64,000 nucleotides of DNA, from positions 2,604,001 through 2,668,000 of the forward strand of contig NZ_CP094529.1 in the NCBI RefSeq assembly GCF_022811665.1, given 5' to 3'. Of the stretch, positions 55,017-64,000 are shown in pieces (the first letter of the stretch is position 1; every line of letters begins with the position of its first letter). Both the position numbers and the translations under genes were made by a program. The stretch is from Chryseobacterium oryzae. GTDB lineage: Bacteria; Bacteroidota; Bacteroidia; Flavobacteriales; Weeksellaceae. Under the pieces are notes generated by a model, which had not been told where the DNA came from, made no database searches, and worked only from the letters and a program-made list of their open reading frames with translations.

Positions 55017-55046
55017 AAAAAACCGTTCATATTCTGAACGGTTTTT
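55017..55046 (-). terminator. rho-independent terminator after nusG
   Basis: ACCGTTCA-TATTC-TGAACGGT with flanking A and T runs (9-bp perfect core stem, 5-nt loop). It ends the secE-nusG transcript before the BspA-like gene. Confidence 0.88.
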
Positions 55047-55066
55047 CTATTATTTATAAGTAAAAG

Positions 55067-55609
55067 TTATACTTTTTCTACTTGCATATAGCTTAATTCC
55101 ATTGGAGTTTTTCTTCCGAAAATTAAAACTGAAACTTCAATTTTCTTTTTATCCTCAAGAATTTTTTCTACAGTTCCGTTGAAGCCGTTGAAAGGTCCAT
55201 CAACAACCTTAACATTTTCACCTACTATGAACGGAATTTCTGCATCTGTAGCAAATTCAGAAAGTTCATCCATTCTGCCCAGCATTCTGTTAACCTCAGA
55301 TTTTCTCATCGGTACAGGATCTCCTCCTTTAGTAAGGCTTAAGAAAGAAATAACACCAGGAATATTCTTAATGATGTGAGGAATTTCTCCCATTAAATCT
55401 GCTTCTACCATTAGATAACCAGGATAATATGGCTTTTCTTTTGGCACTTTTTTCCCATTTCTAAGCTGAATAACCTTTTCCATAGGAATAACTACCTGAG
55501 TTACATACTGCTCAAACCCTAAACGTTTGATTTCTGTCTCAATATAGTTTTTCACTTTATTTTCCTGTCCGCTGATCGCTTTCAGCACATACCATTTCAA
55601 TTCGCTCAT
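55067..55609 (-). CDS. nusG: transcription termination/antitermination factor NusG
   Basis: 180 residues: NGN domain (ELKWYVLKAISGQENKVKNYIE), the PYYPGYLMVEADL segment, and the C-terminal KOW domain (FIVGENVKVVDGPFNGFNGTVEKILEDKKKIEVSVLIFGR). It links RNA polymerase to Rho and to ribosomes. It is 18 bp downstream of secE, and its own terminator follows. Confidence 0.97.
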   Translation of the reverse strand: MSELKWYVLKAISGQENKVKNYIETEIKRLGFEQYVTQVVIPMEKVIQLRNGKKVPKEKPYYPGYLMVEADLMGEIPHIIKNIPGVISFLSLTKGGDPVPMRKSEVNRMLGRMDELSEFATDAEIPFIVGENVKVVDGPFNGFNGTVEKILEDKKKIEVSVLIFGRKTPMELSYMQVEKV

Positions 55610-55627
55610 TATGGAAAATATCTTTTA

Positions 55628-55834
55628 TTAGTTGAAGCTGTTGATCAAAATTCCTATAATGTTGCTGATTGCTTTAGAAAACAATTCATCAACTCCGAAA
55701 GTAAAAAGAGACAAAATTACAGTAGCTACAGTTACTACGATTGTAGAAGACTGCAAATCTGCCCATTTTGGCCATTCAACTTTATGTCTGAATTCGTTAT
55801 AAGAACCTTTTAAAAAATCGACAAATGAACTCAT
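55628..55834 (-). CDS. secE: preprotein translocase subunit SecE
   Basis: 68 residues, a single C-terminal membrane helix after an amphipathic segment (FVDFLKGSYNEFRHKVEWPKWADLQSSTIVVTVATVILSLFTFGVDELFSKAI). The conserved VEWPKWADLQSSTIVV motif is typical. It stabilises SecY at the membrane. Between tRNA-Trp and nusG, as usual. Confidence 0.95.
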   Translation of the reverse strand: MSSFVDFLKGSYNEFRHKVEWPKWADLQSSTIVVTVATVILSLFTFGVDELFSKAISNIIGILINSFN

Positions 55835-55845
55835 AATTTATATTT

Positions 55846-55916
55846 GCACGGGCACAAGGATTCGAACCCTGATCAACGGTGTTGGAGACCGGTATCCTAC
55901 CATTGGACGATGCCCG
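55846..55916 (-). tRNA. tRNA-Trp (anticodon CCA)
   Basis: Read on the minus strand it folds with acceptor ACGGGCA / TGCCCGT and discriminator G. The D-arm is GTCC-AATGGTA-GGAT, the anticodon loop CTCCAAC (anticodon CCA), and the T-arm CAGGG-TTCGAAT-CCTTG. The first anticodon-stem pair (C27-T43) is mismatched; the other four pair. CCA is not encoded. G73 and the loop fit tryptophan. It lies between tuf and secE. Confidence 0.88.
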
Positions 55917-55922
55917 TAGATT

Positions 55923-55958
55923 AAAAGCTTCCGTAAGACTTTCCTTACGGAAGCTTTT
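55923..55958. terminator. strong hairpin between tuf and tRNA-Trp
   Basis: AAAAGCTTCCGTAAG / CTTACGGAAGCTTTT, a 15-bp perfect stem with a 6-nt loop, T/A-runs on both sides. It terminates tuf transcription, or partly, since no separate promoter for the tRNA was seen. Confidence 0.88.
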
Positions 55959-55972
55959 TGTATTTTAATTAA

Positions 55973-57178
55973 TTACTCGATGATTTCAGTAACCTGACCA
56001 GCACCTACTGTTCTACCACCTTCTCTGATCGCGAATCTAAGACCCTCGTTAAGAGCGATTGGTTGTAACAATTCTACTGTAATAGTTAAGTTATCACCAG
56101 GCATTACCATTTCTACACCTTCTGGTAAGAAGATCTCACCTGTAACGTCAGTAGTTCTTACATAGAACTGAGGACGGTATTTGTTGTGGAATGGAGTGTG
56201 ACGTCCACCTTCTTCTTTAGAAAGGATATAAACCTCAGCTTTGAATTTTTTGTGTGGTTTAACAGAATCTTTCTTAGCGATAACCATACCTCTCTTGATG
56301 TCAGTTTTTTCAATACCTCTCAACAATAGACCTACGTTATCACCAGCTTCACCTCTGTCTAGGATTTTTCTGAACATCTCAACCCCTGTAATTGTAGAAG
56401 TTAATTTTTCATCACCCATACCAACGATATCAACTGGATCACCAGTATTGATAACACCAGCCTCGATTCTACCTGTTGCTACAGTACCTCTACCTGTAAT
56501 AGAGAATACGTCTTCAATTGGCATCAAGAATGGCTTATCCTGATCTCTTACAGGCTGCTCGATCCAAGTATCAACTGCATCCATTAATTCTTCAACAGTT
56601 TTGAACCACTTATCATCAGAGTTACCTTCAGTTGCTGCAGTAAGAGCACCAAGAGCAGACCCTTGGATTACTGGAGAGTTATCTCCATCATATTCGTAAG
56701 TAGATAATAAATCTCTAAGTTCTAATTCAACAAGCTCTAAAAGCTCAGCATCATCCACCATATCCACTTTGTTCATGAAAACAACGATTCTTGGTACGTT
56801 TACCTGACGGCAAAGAAGGATGTGCTCTCTAGTTTGAGGCATTGGTCCATCAGTTGCAGCACATACTAAGATAGCTCCATCCATCTGAGCAGCACCAGTT
56901 ACCATGTTCTTTACGTAATCCGCGTGACCTGGACAGTCAACGTGAGCATAGTGTCTGTTAGCAGTTTCGTACTCGATGTGAGCAGTATTAATAGTGATAC
57001 CTCTTTCTTTTTCTTCTGGAGCAGAGTCAATCGCAGAGAAGTCTTTTTTCTCAGCAAGACCCTTACTAGCTAATACAGCAGAAATAGCTGCAGTAAGTGT
57101 AGTTTTACCATGGTCAACGTGACCAATAGTACCAATGTTCAAGTGTGGTTTGTTACGATTAAACGTTTCCTTTGCCAT
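55973..57178 (-). CDS. tuf: translation elongation factor Tu
   Basis: 401 residues (usual 393-400). G motifs are intact: GHVDHGKTT (G1), DCPGHADY (G3), NKVDM (G4). The C-terminus ending [12 protein letters not shown] is normal. It carries aminoacyl-tRNA to the ribosome. Only one tuf copy is visible in the window. Confidence 0.98.
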   Translation of the reverse strand: MAKETFNRNKPHLNIGTIGHVDHGKTTLTAAISAVLASKGLAEKKDFSAIDSAPEEKERGITINTAHIEYETANRHYAHVDCPGHADYVKNMVTGAAQMDGAILVCAATDGPMPQTREHILLCRQVNVPRIVVFMNKVDMVDDAELLELVELELRDLLSTYEYDGDNSPVIQGSALGALTAATEGNSDDKWFKTVEELMDAVDTWIEQPVRDQDKPFLMPIEDVFSITGRGTVATGRIEAGVINTGDPVDIVGMGDEKLTSTITGVEMFRKILDRGEAGDNVGLLLRGIEKTDIKRGMVIAKKDSVKPHKKFKAEVYILSKEEGGRHTPFHNKYRPQFYVRTTDVTGEIFLPEGVEMVMPGDNLTITVELLQPIALNEGLRFAIREGGRTVGAGQVTEIIE

Positions 57179-57223
57179 GATTTAAATTATTTATTTTATT
57201 GTTTTATTCAAATTTTCGGTGTG

Positions 57224-57251
57224 CAAATATAATGAATTTTTATATACCAAA
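57224..57251 (-). promoter_or_regulatory. promoter of tuf
   Basis: On the minus strand, TTTG (57248-57251) is followed after 16 nt by TATATTTG (57224-57231), a full -7 consensus for Bacteroidota. About 45 bp before the tuf start. Confidence 0.75.
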
Positions 57252-57523
57252 ATCTTTTTATCGAAAAAAGTTTAATATTCAAACCCAGTAAAGTTACAAA
57301 CCTCATCATTTCTGTAAACAGAACTGCAAATTTAAACAAAAAATATGATAAAAAAAATTGCAGTTCTAAAATCAGTAATGATTTTCTTCACTATATGTTC
57401 TAATTAACTTCATTTTAACGATAATAAAAAACGTTTTAATAAAAATAATTCTAACAGGCCTATTATAAAGTGGTGCGAAATGGATGTAACTGCACCCAGT
57501 TTTTATTAGTTAATTTCATCATT
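57252..57523. other. intergenic stretch between tuf and the efflux operon
   Basis: 272 bp with no gene. AGAACTGCAA (57320-57329) and TTGCAGTTCT (57358-57367) form a perfect 10-bp inverted repeat with a 28-nt spacer, of unknown role. Confidence 0.45.
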
Positions 57524-60500
57524 CTAAATAATTTCAGATTTTTTGCTGCGGTTAAAAATCCAGAAAATAACAGGAAAAATAAGAAGGGTAAGAACCGTAG
57601 CCGTAATCAGCCCACCAATAATTACAATTGCCAAAGGTTTTTGAGATTCTGAGCCAATTCCCGTAGATAATGCCGCCGGCATAAGCCCTATGGATGCCAT
57701 TAATGCAGTCATAATAACTGGTCTCGTACGCGATTTCACTCCATTTAAAATCGAATTGTCCAGCGACAGACCATTTTTAACATTCTGATGAAACTCTGTG
57801 ATGAGAATTACGCCATTCTGTATGCAGATTCCGAGTAAAGCAATCATTCCAACACCTGCAGAAATTCCAAAATTCATGTGGGTGATGTGAAGTGCGATAA
57901 TTCCCCCTATGAGAGCAAAAGGTACGTTTGCCAATACCAAAAGAGAATCTTTCATGTTCCCGAAAAGAATGAACAACAGAAAAAATATTCCCAAAATACT
58001 TATTGGAACCACCTGAGTAAGTCTTTTTGTTGCCCTTTGCTGGTTTTCAAACTGACCCGTCCAGCCAATTTTGTATCCTTCTGGTAAAGTTATTTTATCA
58101 ACTTCTTTCTGCGCATCGGAAATTGTCCCGCCCAAATCTCGATCTCGGATGGAAAATTTTACTCCAATATATCTTTTGATATCATCGCGGTAAATGAAAG
58201 CAGCCCCGTTATTTTTCTCAATATTGGCAACTTCTTTCAGGGGAATCATGGTTCCGTCCTGTGTCGGAATCATTAATGATGCAATATCATTTTCGTCTTT
58301 TCTGTACTCTTCAGAATATCTCAGTCTTATTGGAAATTTTCTTTCTCCGTCATACATTTCGGAAGCAGTCTTTCCTCCAAAAGCCATCTCCAGAACAGTT
58401 TGTGCATCTTCGGGCATCACGCCGTATGCCGCCATTTTATTTCTGTCCCAAACTACATTTACTTCTGGCTGACCGATATTTTTAATAATTCCCGCATCTC
58501 GTACTCCATCTACATTTTTTATTGATTTTAAAACTTTTTCGGCCAACTCATCTAATGTCTGAAGATTATCACCATATATTTTAATTCCGTTTTCAGCTTT
58601 AAAACCGGCAACTGCTTCTGCAACGTTATCTGAAATGGGCTGTGAATAATTGAACGTTATTCCCTGATAGTTTCTTAGCTTTTTATCAATATCCTCAATG
58701 AGCTGTTCGTAATTAATTTTACGTTTCCACTCGTTTTTAGGTTTCAAATTAACGGCAAACTGTACAAATCCAAATCCATTGGGATCGGTTCCGTCATTAC
58801 TTCGTCCTGTTTGAGACAAAACATCGGTAACTTCGGGAACACTCATAATATCTTTTTTCAAAATATCGGCTGTTTTTAGAGATTCTTTTAATGAAGAACT
58901 CATCGGCATTTCGGCAGTAATCCAAAGTGAGCCTTCATTAAGCTGCGGTAAAAATTCAGTTCCTAAAAATTTAGCAGAAAAAAGACTTACCACCATAAAG
59001 CCAATTGCAACCATTAAGCTGAGCTTTTTATTTTTGAATGTAAACTGAAACCCTCTTAAAACAATTCTATCCCAAAAATTAACAAATGGATTATTTTTTT
59101 CCCTTACGTTTTTATTTAAAAGCAAATGAGTAAGTACAGGAACCAATGTGAGGGTAAAGATAAGGGCTCCCATTAATGCAAAACCGAGTGTAAATGCTAA
59201 TGGAGAAAACATTTTACCTTCCACTTTCTGAAACGAAAAAATGGGAATCAGCGAAGTAATAATAATTAATTTCGAAAAGAAAATTGCTTTCCCTAAGCCT
59301 GTTCCTGTCTGCTTAATCCAACCTGCTTTAGCTAATTTATTGAATCTTTCTTCACCATATTTTTTAGCTTTATGATCGAGCATTACAAAAATCCCTTCAA
59401 CCATGACGACCGCTCCATCAATAATAATCCCGAAATCTACAGCTCCTAGAGATAAAAGATTGGCACTCATCCCTGCCATTTTTAAGCATAAAAAAGCGAA
59501 AAGCAAAGAGAGAGGAATGATGATGGAAACAATAAGTGTTGTTCTCCAGTCTGCCATAAAAATTAACACGATTACGGTTACTAAAACAATTCCTTCCAGC
59601 AAATTATGCATTACCGTTTCGGTAGTAAAGTCCATAAGATTGTCTCGATCGTAAAAAGTGACCATTTTTACATCTTTAGGAAGAATTTTTTCATTCAGCT
59701 CCTTTATCTTATCTTTCACACCAACCAGAACTTCTCTTGGGTTCTCCCCTTTTCTCATTACAACGATACCTTCTACGGTATCTTCATGTTTATTAAGTCC
59801 CGCTTGTCCCACTCTTGGTAAAGAACTTTCGTGCACTTCCGCCACATTTTTTACCAAAATAGGATTTCCGTTATCGTTATGAATAGTAATATTGCCAATA
59901 TCATCCGCAGACTGCACGAGCCCGATTCCTCTCACTACATACGCCTGTCCGTTTTTCTCAATAATATCTCCACCTACATTCAGATTGCTTTTGGTAACAG
60001 CTTCATATACTTCGAGAGGTGTTAAGCCATATTTATCCAATGCTCTCGGGTCGGTACTCAACTCAAAAACTTTTTCCTGACCTCCAAAAACATTAATATC
60101 TGCTACTCCGGGAACTCCCCGAAGAGCTCGGTCTACCACCCAGTTTTGCAACGTTAAAAGCTCCCGAGAATCTTTTGTTTTGCTTTCTAAGGTATATCTG
60201 AAAATTTCTCCGGTCGGTCCATAAGGCGGCTGAACTTCAGGATCTATACCTTCCGGAAGACTTACATTTCGAAGTTGGTTATTCACCATATTTCTGGCAA
60301 ATGTATCGTCTACGCCGTCATCAAAAAGAATTTTCACAATCGAAAGTCCGAACATTGTTGTGCTTCTCACACTGGTTTTTTTCTGAACCGGACTCATCGC
60401 CAATTCTATGGGAGTGGTAACAAAACGTTCCACTTCCTCTGCACTTCTGCCTTCCCATTGGGTAATAATAACAATTTGGGTATTGGTTACATCCGGAAAA

Positions 60501-60622
60501 GCTTCAATGGGCATATTTTTGAAACTTATGAATCCCGCGATCGCCAAAATACCAACCCAAATAAATGTGAAAGCCTTATTTTTAAGTGAAAACGAGATGA
60601 TATTTTTTATAAACTTATTCAT
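57524..60622 (-). CDS. heavy-metal efflux RND transporter, CzcA-like
   Basis: 1032 residues, the usual length for HME-RND pumps. It shows twelve transmembrane helices in two halves and the signature DFGIIIDGAVVMVEG in the fourth helix, which carries the Asp/Asp/Glu proton path. The DFG...DGAVV form indicates divalent cations (Zn, Co, Cd, Ni; Czc/Cnr/Ncc group) rather than the Cu/Ag CusA type. The residue after the Glu is Gly instead of the more common Asn. It exports metal from the periplasm, working with the adaptor and TolC-like genes upstream. Third gene of the operon, 147 bp after the adaptor gene. Confidence 0.93.
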   Translation of the reverse strand: MNKFIKNIISFSLKNKAFTFIWVGILAIAGFISFKNMPIEAFPDVTNTQIVIITQWEGRSAEEVERFVTTPIELAMSPVQKKTSVRSTTMFGLSIVKILFDDGVDDTFARNMVNNQLRNVSLPEGIDPEVQPPYGPTGEIFRYTLESKTKDSRELLTLQNWVVDRALRGVPGVADINVFGGQEKVFELSTDPRALDKYGLTPLEVYEAVTKSNLNVGGDIIEKNGQAYVVRGIGLVQSADDIGNITIHNDNGNPILVKNVAEVHESSLPRVGQAGLNKHEDTVEGIVVMRKGENPREVLVGVKDKIKELNEKILPKDVKMVTFYDRDNLMDFTTETVMHNLLEGIVLVTVIVLIFMADWRTTLIVSIIIPLSLLFAFLCLKMAGMSANLLSLGAVDFGIIIDGAVVMVEGIFVMLDHKAKKYGEERFNKLAKAGWIKQTGTGLGKAIFFSKLIIITSLIPIFSFQKVEGKMFSPLAFTLGFALMGALIFTLTLVPVLTHLLLNKNVREKNNPFVNFWDRIVLRGFQFTFKNKKLSLMVAIGFMVVSLFSAKFLGTEFLPQLNEGSLWITAEMPMSSSLKESLKTADILKKDIMSVPEVTDVLSQTGRSNDGTDPNGFGFVQFAVNLKPKNEWKRKINYEQLIEDIDKKLRNYQGITFNYSQPISDNVAEAVAGFKAENGIKIYGDNLQTLDELAEKVLKSIKNVDGVRDAGIIKNIGQPEVNVVWDRNKMAAYGVMPEDAQTVLEMAFGGKTASEMYDGERKFPIRLRYSEEYRKDENDIASLMIPTQDGTMIPLKEVANIEKNNGAAFIYRDDIKRYIGVKFSIRDRDLGGTISDAQKEVDKITLPEGYKIGWTGQFENQQRATKRLTQVVPISILGIFFLLFILFGNMKDSLLVLANVPFALIGGIIALHITHMNFGISAGVGMIALLGICIQNGVILITEFHQNVKNGLSLDNSILNGVKSRTRPVIMTALMASIGLMPAALSTGIGSESQKPLAIVIIGGLITATVLTLLIFPVIFWIFNRSKKSEII

Positions 60623-60769
60623 TTGAAAGATGTTTGGTATCAGATTTTAGTTTTGTTTTAAAAACTGATATTAATTGTATCTAATGATTAAAAATCAAAA
60701 AGAAAATGAAATTTTAAGCTGAATTATTTAATTAAAACCATATAAAAAGGCATTACAATTGGTAAAATA

Positions 60770-61852
60770 TTAATTTTTCAATGATCTGTAAATTAAAAGC
60801 TGATTATTGGTAATTACATTTTCTCCTTCTTGAACGCCCTCTGAAATATAGGTGATATCTCCAGCCTGTTTCAAAACCTGAATTTCTTTGATTCTTACAT
60901 CTGTTCTGGATTTAAAAACAACTACGTAATTTCGGTCATCATCAAAAATAACAGCCTTAGACGGAATAGAAAGTGCCATTTTATTTTCAGATTTTGAAAC
61001 TTTTATTGTTGCCTTACTGTCGGGAATCAGTAAACCATTGGCATTATCCAATACCACTCTGGCCTGCATTGCATTGGTTTTTGGATCTATAATTTTGAAT
61101 ATTTTATCAATTTTACCATCAAAAATTTTATCGGGATAAGAAAGTGTAGATACCTGAGCCGGCATTCCTAAACTGATTTTATCTATATCCGATTCGTTAA
61201 CATTCATGATTGCCCAAACATTTGTAGTATTGGCAACATCAAAAATATTTTCGCTCCGGTCGCTTCTCAACTGCATATCTTTATTGATGTCTTTATGGAC
61301 AATATATCCGCTAATAGGTGCTAAAACGCTATAAATATTGCCATTTTTAACATTATAAACCGTACTTACCGCGCTTGCTCTCTGCAACTGATCCTGTGCT
61401 TTCTGAAGCTGGCTTTTAGCTTCCAAAACTTCTCGTTCTGTAGTAAGCTTTCCTTCATACATTTCTTTGGCAACCCGAACATTATTTTTAGCAACTACAA
61501 GATCTGTTTTCGCATCGCTAACATCTTTCTGGATTTCTGCCAATTCTGTACTTCTTATTGTTGCCAAAACCTGTCCTTTTTTAACATAATCTCCCAGCTC
61601 TACATTTACACTCATCACATTTCCTCCAACCAAAGGATAAACATCAATGTAAGAATTGGCATCAGCGGCAATTTTTCCGTAAAAACTGTAAAAATCTTCT
61701 ATTTGGCTTTTTTCTACTTTTGCGGTAGAAATAGATTCCAACATAGTATTACTGAGTTCAAAACCTTTTGGATCAGGCATTTTTGCAATTTCCGGTTTTG
61801 AGCATGACCATAACAATAATGCTGAAATTAAGGATATCATTATTTTTTTCAT
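60770..61852 (-). CDS. RND efflux periplasmic adaptor lipoprotein, CzcB-like
   Basis: 360 residues with a lipoprotein signal (SALLLWSC, Cys17). It has the adaptor layout: a lipoyl half-motif (YPLVGGNVMSVNVELGDYVKKGQVLATI), an alpha-helical hairpin (about residues 110-165), the second lipoyl half (VLAPISGYIVHKDINKDMQLRS) and beta-barrel domains. It joins the inner-membrane pump to the outer-membrane channel. No His-rich metal-binding N-terminus is present. Second gene of the efflux operon. Confidence 0.92.
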   Translation of the reverse strand: MKKIMISLISALLLWSCSKPEIAKMPDPKGFELSNTMLESISTAKVEKSQIEDFYSFYGKIAADANSYIDVYPLVGGNVMSVNVELGDYVKKGQVLATIRSTELAEIQKDVSDAKTDLVVAKNNVRVAKEMYEGKLTTEREVLEAKSQLQKAQDQLQRASAVSTVYNVKNGNIYSVLAPISGYIVHKDINKDMQLRSDRSENIFDVANTTNVWAIMNVNESDIDKISLGMPAQVSTLSYPDKIFDGKIDKIFKIIDPKTNAMQARVVLDNANGLLIPDSKATIKVSKSENKMALSIPSKAVIFDDDRNYVVVFKSRTDVRIKEIQVLKQAGDITYISEGVQEGENVITNNQLLIYRSLKN

Positions 61853-61895
61853 TGTAGATAATTATTTTAGACGCAATACGTCTTAATTTTAAATA

Positions 61896-63137
61896 TTAAT
61901 AGAAAATTTTGGTTTGCACTAATTGCTTAAGTTTTTCGGCAGCCTGAATCAGTTCATTTTTCATGTCATAAATCTGAAGTGCTGTCTGGCGGTAGCTTTC
62001 CATAAAATCTGTAAATTCTATAAGACTCACATTTCCGTTTCTGAAATTTTTCAGCATTCCGTTATAAACCAGATCAAGATTATCCAAGTCGGTAGATTTT
62101 ATTTCAGCAAGCTGGTCGAACTGGTTTTTCCACATTTGGTATGCAGCCTGAACTTTGGTCTCCAAATCAAGTTTTTGGAATTCGGCATTTTTTTGATTTT
62201 GCTTAATGGCATATTTGGCTTTCTCTACATTGCCTCTGTTGCTTTTCCAAAGAGGCAGAGGAATTGCTACTTTTAAATTAATTTCATTGTTAAAAGTTCC
62301 TGAAGCCTGATCGTATTCGGCTCCCACAGTAAGATCGGGAACATTTAAAGATTTTTGCCATAAGGCATATAATTGAGAATTTTCAATCAGTTTCAATCCA
62401 AAAAGATAATCTGCGTTGTTTTCTATCGCTTTTCTTTTAAGATCTTCTTCGTTGCCGAAAGGTTGTGATGCAAGAATTTCTTTAGCTTCGTTCTCCGAAA
62501 TTTCGGGTTCTACACCTTCAGAAATTCCGGTAAGAACTTTCAGGTTCTGTTCGAATTCAAGAATATTTTTATTGATTTCAACTTTATCATTATTCAACTG
62601 AATCACAATACTTTGTAACCGAACCTCATCTTTCAGAGAAACATTTCCTTTTGCAGACTGAATTTTATACGCTTTCAGCAAATCATTCATATACCCAAGC
62701 TGCTTGTTGATATTTTCAAGTTTGAGTTTTTCGTAATAAAGATTATAATAATTCGTACGAAGCTGTGTACGCAATTCTACAAGAAGCTGAGAAAACTGAA
62801 GCTGTGCTAATTCTTTATTAGATTTTGCGAAGGCAATTTCATTCTTTTTTTTGCCTCCCATATAGATGAGCTGGCTCACTTCCAGTCCTTTTGCTTTATT
62901 AACATTTAAAAAACGTTTTCCTTCAGGGTTATATCCGTTGATGTAACCACTTATTTGGGGAAGTTCCCATATTTTAGCCTGCAAAACATCGGCATCTGCC
63001 ATATTTATGCTGTACTGTTCCGCCAAAAGCTGAAGATTGTTTTGCTGAAAGGCATTTTCACACTCCAAAAGTGACATTTGCTGCTGTGCTGAAAACAAGG
63101 AAGATATCACCACCAACAGTCCTGCAATTTTGTTCAT
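61896..63137 (-). CDS. TolC/CzcC-family outer-membrane efflux protein
   Basis: 413 residues. A signal peptide (about 1-18, ending LFSAQQ) precedes two TolC-type repeats rich in coiled coil (ANKGNVS-type and FRNGNVSLIEFTDFMESYRQTALQIYDMKNELIQAAEKL). It forms the outer-membrane channel for the RND pump. First gene of the operon, 43 bp before the adaptor. Confidence 0.9.
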   Translation of the reverse strand: MNKIAGLLVVISSLFSAQQQMSLLECENAFQQNNLQLLAEQYSINMADADVLQAKIWELPQISGYINGYNPEGKRFLNVNKAKGLEVSQLIYMGGKKKNEIAFAKSNKELAQLQFSQLLVELRTQLRTNYYNLYYEKLKLENINKQLGYMNDLLKAYKIQSAKGNVSLKDEVRLQSIVIQLNNDKVEINKNILEFEQNLKVLTGISEGVEPEISENEAKEILASQPFGNEEDLKRKAIENNADYLFGLKLIENSQLYALWQKSLNVPDLTVGAEYDQASGTFNNEINLKVAIPLPLWKSNRGNVEKAKYAIKQNQKNAEFQKLDLETKVQAAYQMWKNQFDQLAEIKSTDLDNLDLVYNGMLKNFRNGNVSLIEFTDFMESYRQTALQIYDMKNELIQAAEKLKQLVQTKIFY

Positions 63138-63281
63138 TTCTCTAAATTTTGAGACAAAAATGCCGTTATACGATTAAAAGCAACTTAAATGAACCTTAAA
63201 AAAATATTAAATTCTAAGATAAAGAACCATTGATGATTAGGTTTCTTTGGAAAAGTAAAAGATAATGCAGCAATTATAAAA

Positions 63282-64000
63282 CTACTTATTGAAAACTATA
63301 CTGAACTCGTTTTGATTGTCTGAAGGCGAAGTGTAAGTAATATCTGCACCGTGATATTCTAAAATTCTTTTTACAATTCTTAAACCCAAGCCGGAACCGG
63401 AAATATTCTGAGAATTATTTCCACGCATAAAGGCTTCGAAAAGTTTCGGCTGTTCTTCTTTAGAAATTGTCTTTCCTTCTGAATTTACCTGAATAAAAAT
63501 TTGAGTATCTGTTTCTGTAATTAGAATTTTCGCTTCTGCATTGTCCGAATAAACGGCTGCATTTTTAAGCAAATTGATAAATACGATGGTGAGCAAAGAA
63601 GGAACTCCATTAATGGTTAAGAAAGCATTTTCTTCATTATTTTCAGAAATAAGGAAGTCCATTTTAAGCTCTGAATAGCTTTTTTTAACGGTTTCGAAAG
63701 ACTCAAAAATAACTTCATCTATTCGTACTTCTTCATAAATGCTCTGTATATTTTCTTTATCGAATTTTGTAAGCAGCATTAAAGAATTGGTAAGATCGGA
63801 AAGCTGATAAACATCTTTCAGCATCTGTTTAAGAGAAGAAACTGTTTGCGGAGAATGCTCGCCAAATTTAATAAGATTTTCGAGCTGAAATGCCATTCTG
63901 GTAATGGGTGTACGAATTTCGTGAGAAGCACTTGCCGTAAAATCTTTCTGCGACTGAAAAACATCATTCAGTCTTACAATCATGGTATTAAAAGATTGTG
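63282..64000 (-). CDS. sensor histidine kinase, N-terminal part outside window
   Basis: The frame stays open to the window edge (residues QSFNTMIVRLNDVFQ precede the first visible Met), so the sensor and membrane part are missing. The visible part has the dimerisation/phosphoacceptor H-box (ASHEIRTPITRM), the N-box (NLLKNA) and G-boxes (GSGLGLRIVKRILEYHG). The residues before the H-box resemble a HAMP linker, as in CzcS/CusS kinases. It lies directly upstream of the metal efflux operon on the same strand, so it probably senses metals for it; the response regulator would lie beyond the window. Confidence 0.88.
   Translation of the reverse strand, partial: QSFNTMIVRLNDVFQSQKDFTASASHEIRTPITRMAFQLENLIKFGEHSPQTVSSLKQMLKDVYQLSDLTNSLMLLTKFDKENIQSIYEEVRIDEVIFESFETVKKSYSELKMDFLISENNEENAFLTINGVPSLLTIVFINLLKNAAVYSDNAEAKILITETDTQIFIQVNSEGKTISKEEQPKLFEAFMRGNNSQNISGSGLGLRIVKRILEYHGADITYTSPSDNQNEFSIVFNK

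Noticed and set aside
57524-60622. CusA-type Cu/Ag exporter
   Set aside because: The helix-IV pattern is of the divalent Czc/Cnr group.

Overview
The window is about 64 kb of chromosome from a low-GC Bacteroidota bacterium, most likely a Chryseobacterium-like member of the Weeksellaceae/Flavobacteriia. This rests on several sequence signs: type IX secretion (T9SS) C-terminal sorting domains, promoters of the TTTG-N19-TAnnTTTG type, a DUF3467 gene beside rpoC, SMUG2-type uracil-DNA glycosylase, and a Bacteroidota-style paa cluster. The species assignment is inference; no 16S gene is present.

Layout. 1-2.4 kb: 3' part of a TonB-dependent receptor and a thioredoxin-fold protein. 2.4-5.7 kb: a DUF1304 membrane protein, two small lipoproteins, a crotonase-family enzyme and a SMUG2-like glycosylase, all on the minus strand. 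6.0-21.2 kb: a near-complete phenylacetate (paa) catabolic cluster on the minus strand, in transcription order paaK-E-A-B-C-D-G-H, two small unknown genes, paaI-J-Y, a rhodanese insertion, an esterase, and paaZ. A promoter and a palindromic operator candidate precede paaK, and a hairpin terminator lies beyond paaZ, separated from it by a MITE-like element. PaaK activates phenylacetate to its CoA thioester, PaaABCE(D) epoxidises the ring, PaaG isomerises the epoxide to the oxepin, PaaZ opens it and oxidises the aldehyde, and PaaJ/H plus a crotonase carry out the beta-oxidation-like steps. 21.2-25.1 kb: a carboxylesterase, a nucleotide pyrophosphatase/phosphodiesterase-like enzyme and a probable regulator. 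25.2-31.8 kb: a compact, very AT-rich four-gene plus-strand operon encoding a dynamin-like GTPase, a small membrane-anchored protein, a HerA/FtsK-type ATPase with Ser/Thr-rich linkers, and an acidic coiled-coil protein. This is the best candidate for an undescribed, possibly anti-phage, system.

31.8-33.1 kb: a small unknown gene, a perfect REP-like palindrome, a possible uracil-DNA-glycosylase-fold protein and DUF3467. 33.2-57.2 kb: the rpoC-rpoB ... rplL-J-A-K ... nusG-secE-tRNA(Trp)-tuf region. In most bacteria this is nearly contiguous. Here it is split twice: by about 9 kb of secreted or surface protein genes between rplL and rpoB (41.8-50.3 kb), and by a BspA-like T9SS repeat protein on the opposite strand between nusG and rplK. 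57.5-64 kb: a CzcCBA-type heavy-metal RND efflux operon preceded by a sensor histidine kinase that runs off the window.

Repeats. Intergenic spacers, especially inside the paa cluster, carry several families of AT-rich palindromes. There are also a MITE-like element with an 8-bp target duplication, a decayed relative of it 49 kb away, and three REP-like elements, two of which bracket a rhodanese gene and a broken RAYT-type transposase. All homology statements come from reading motifs by eye; no database search was run.
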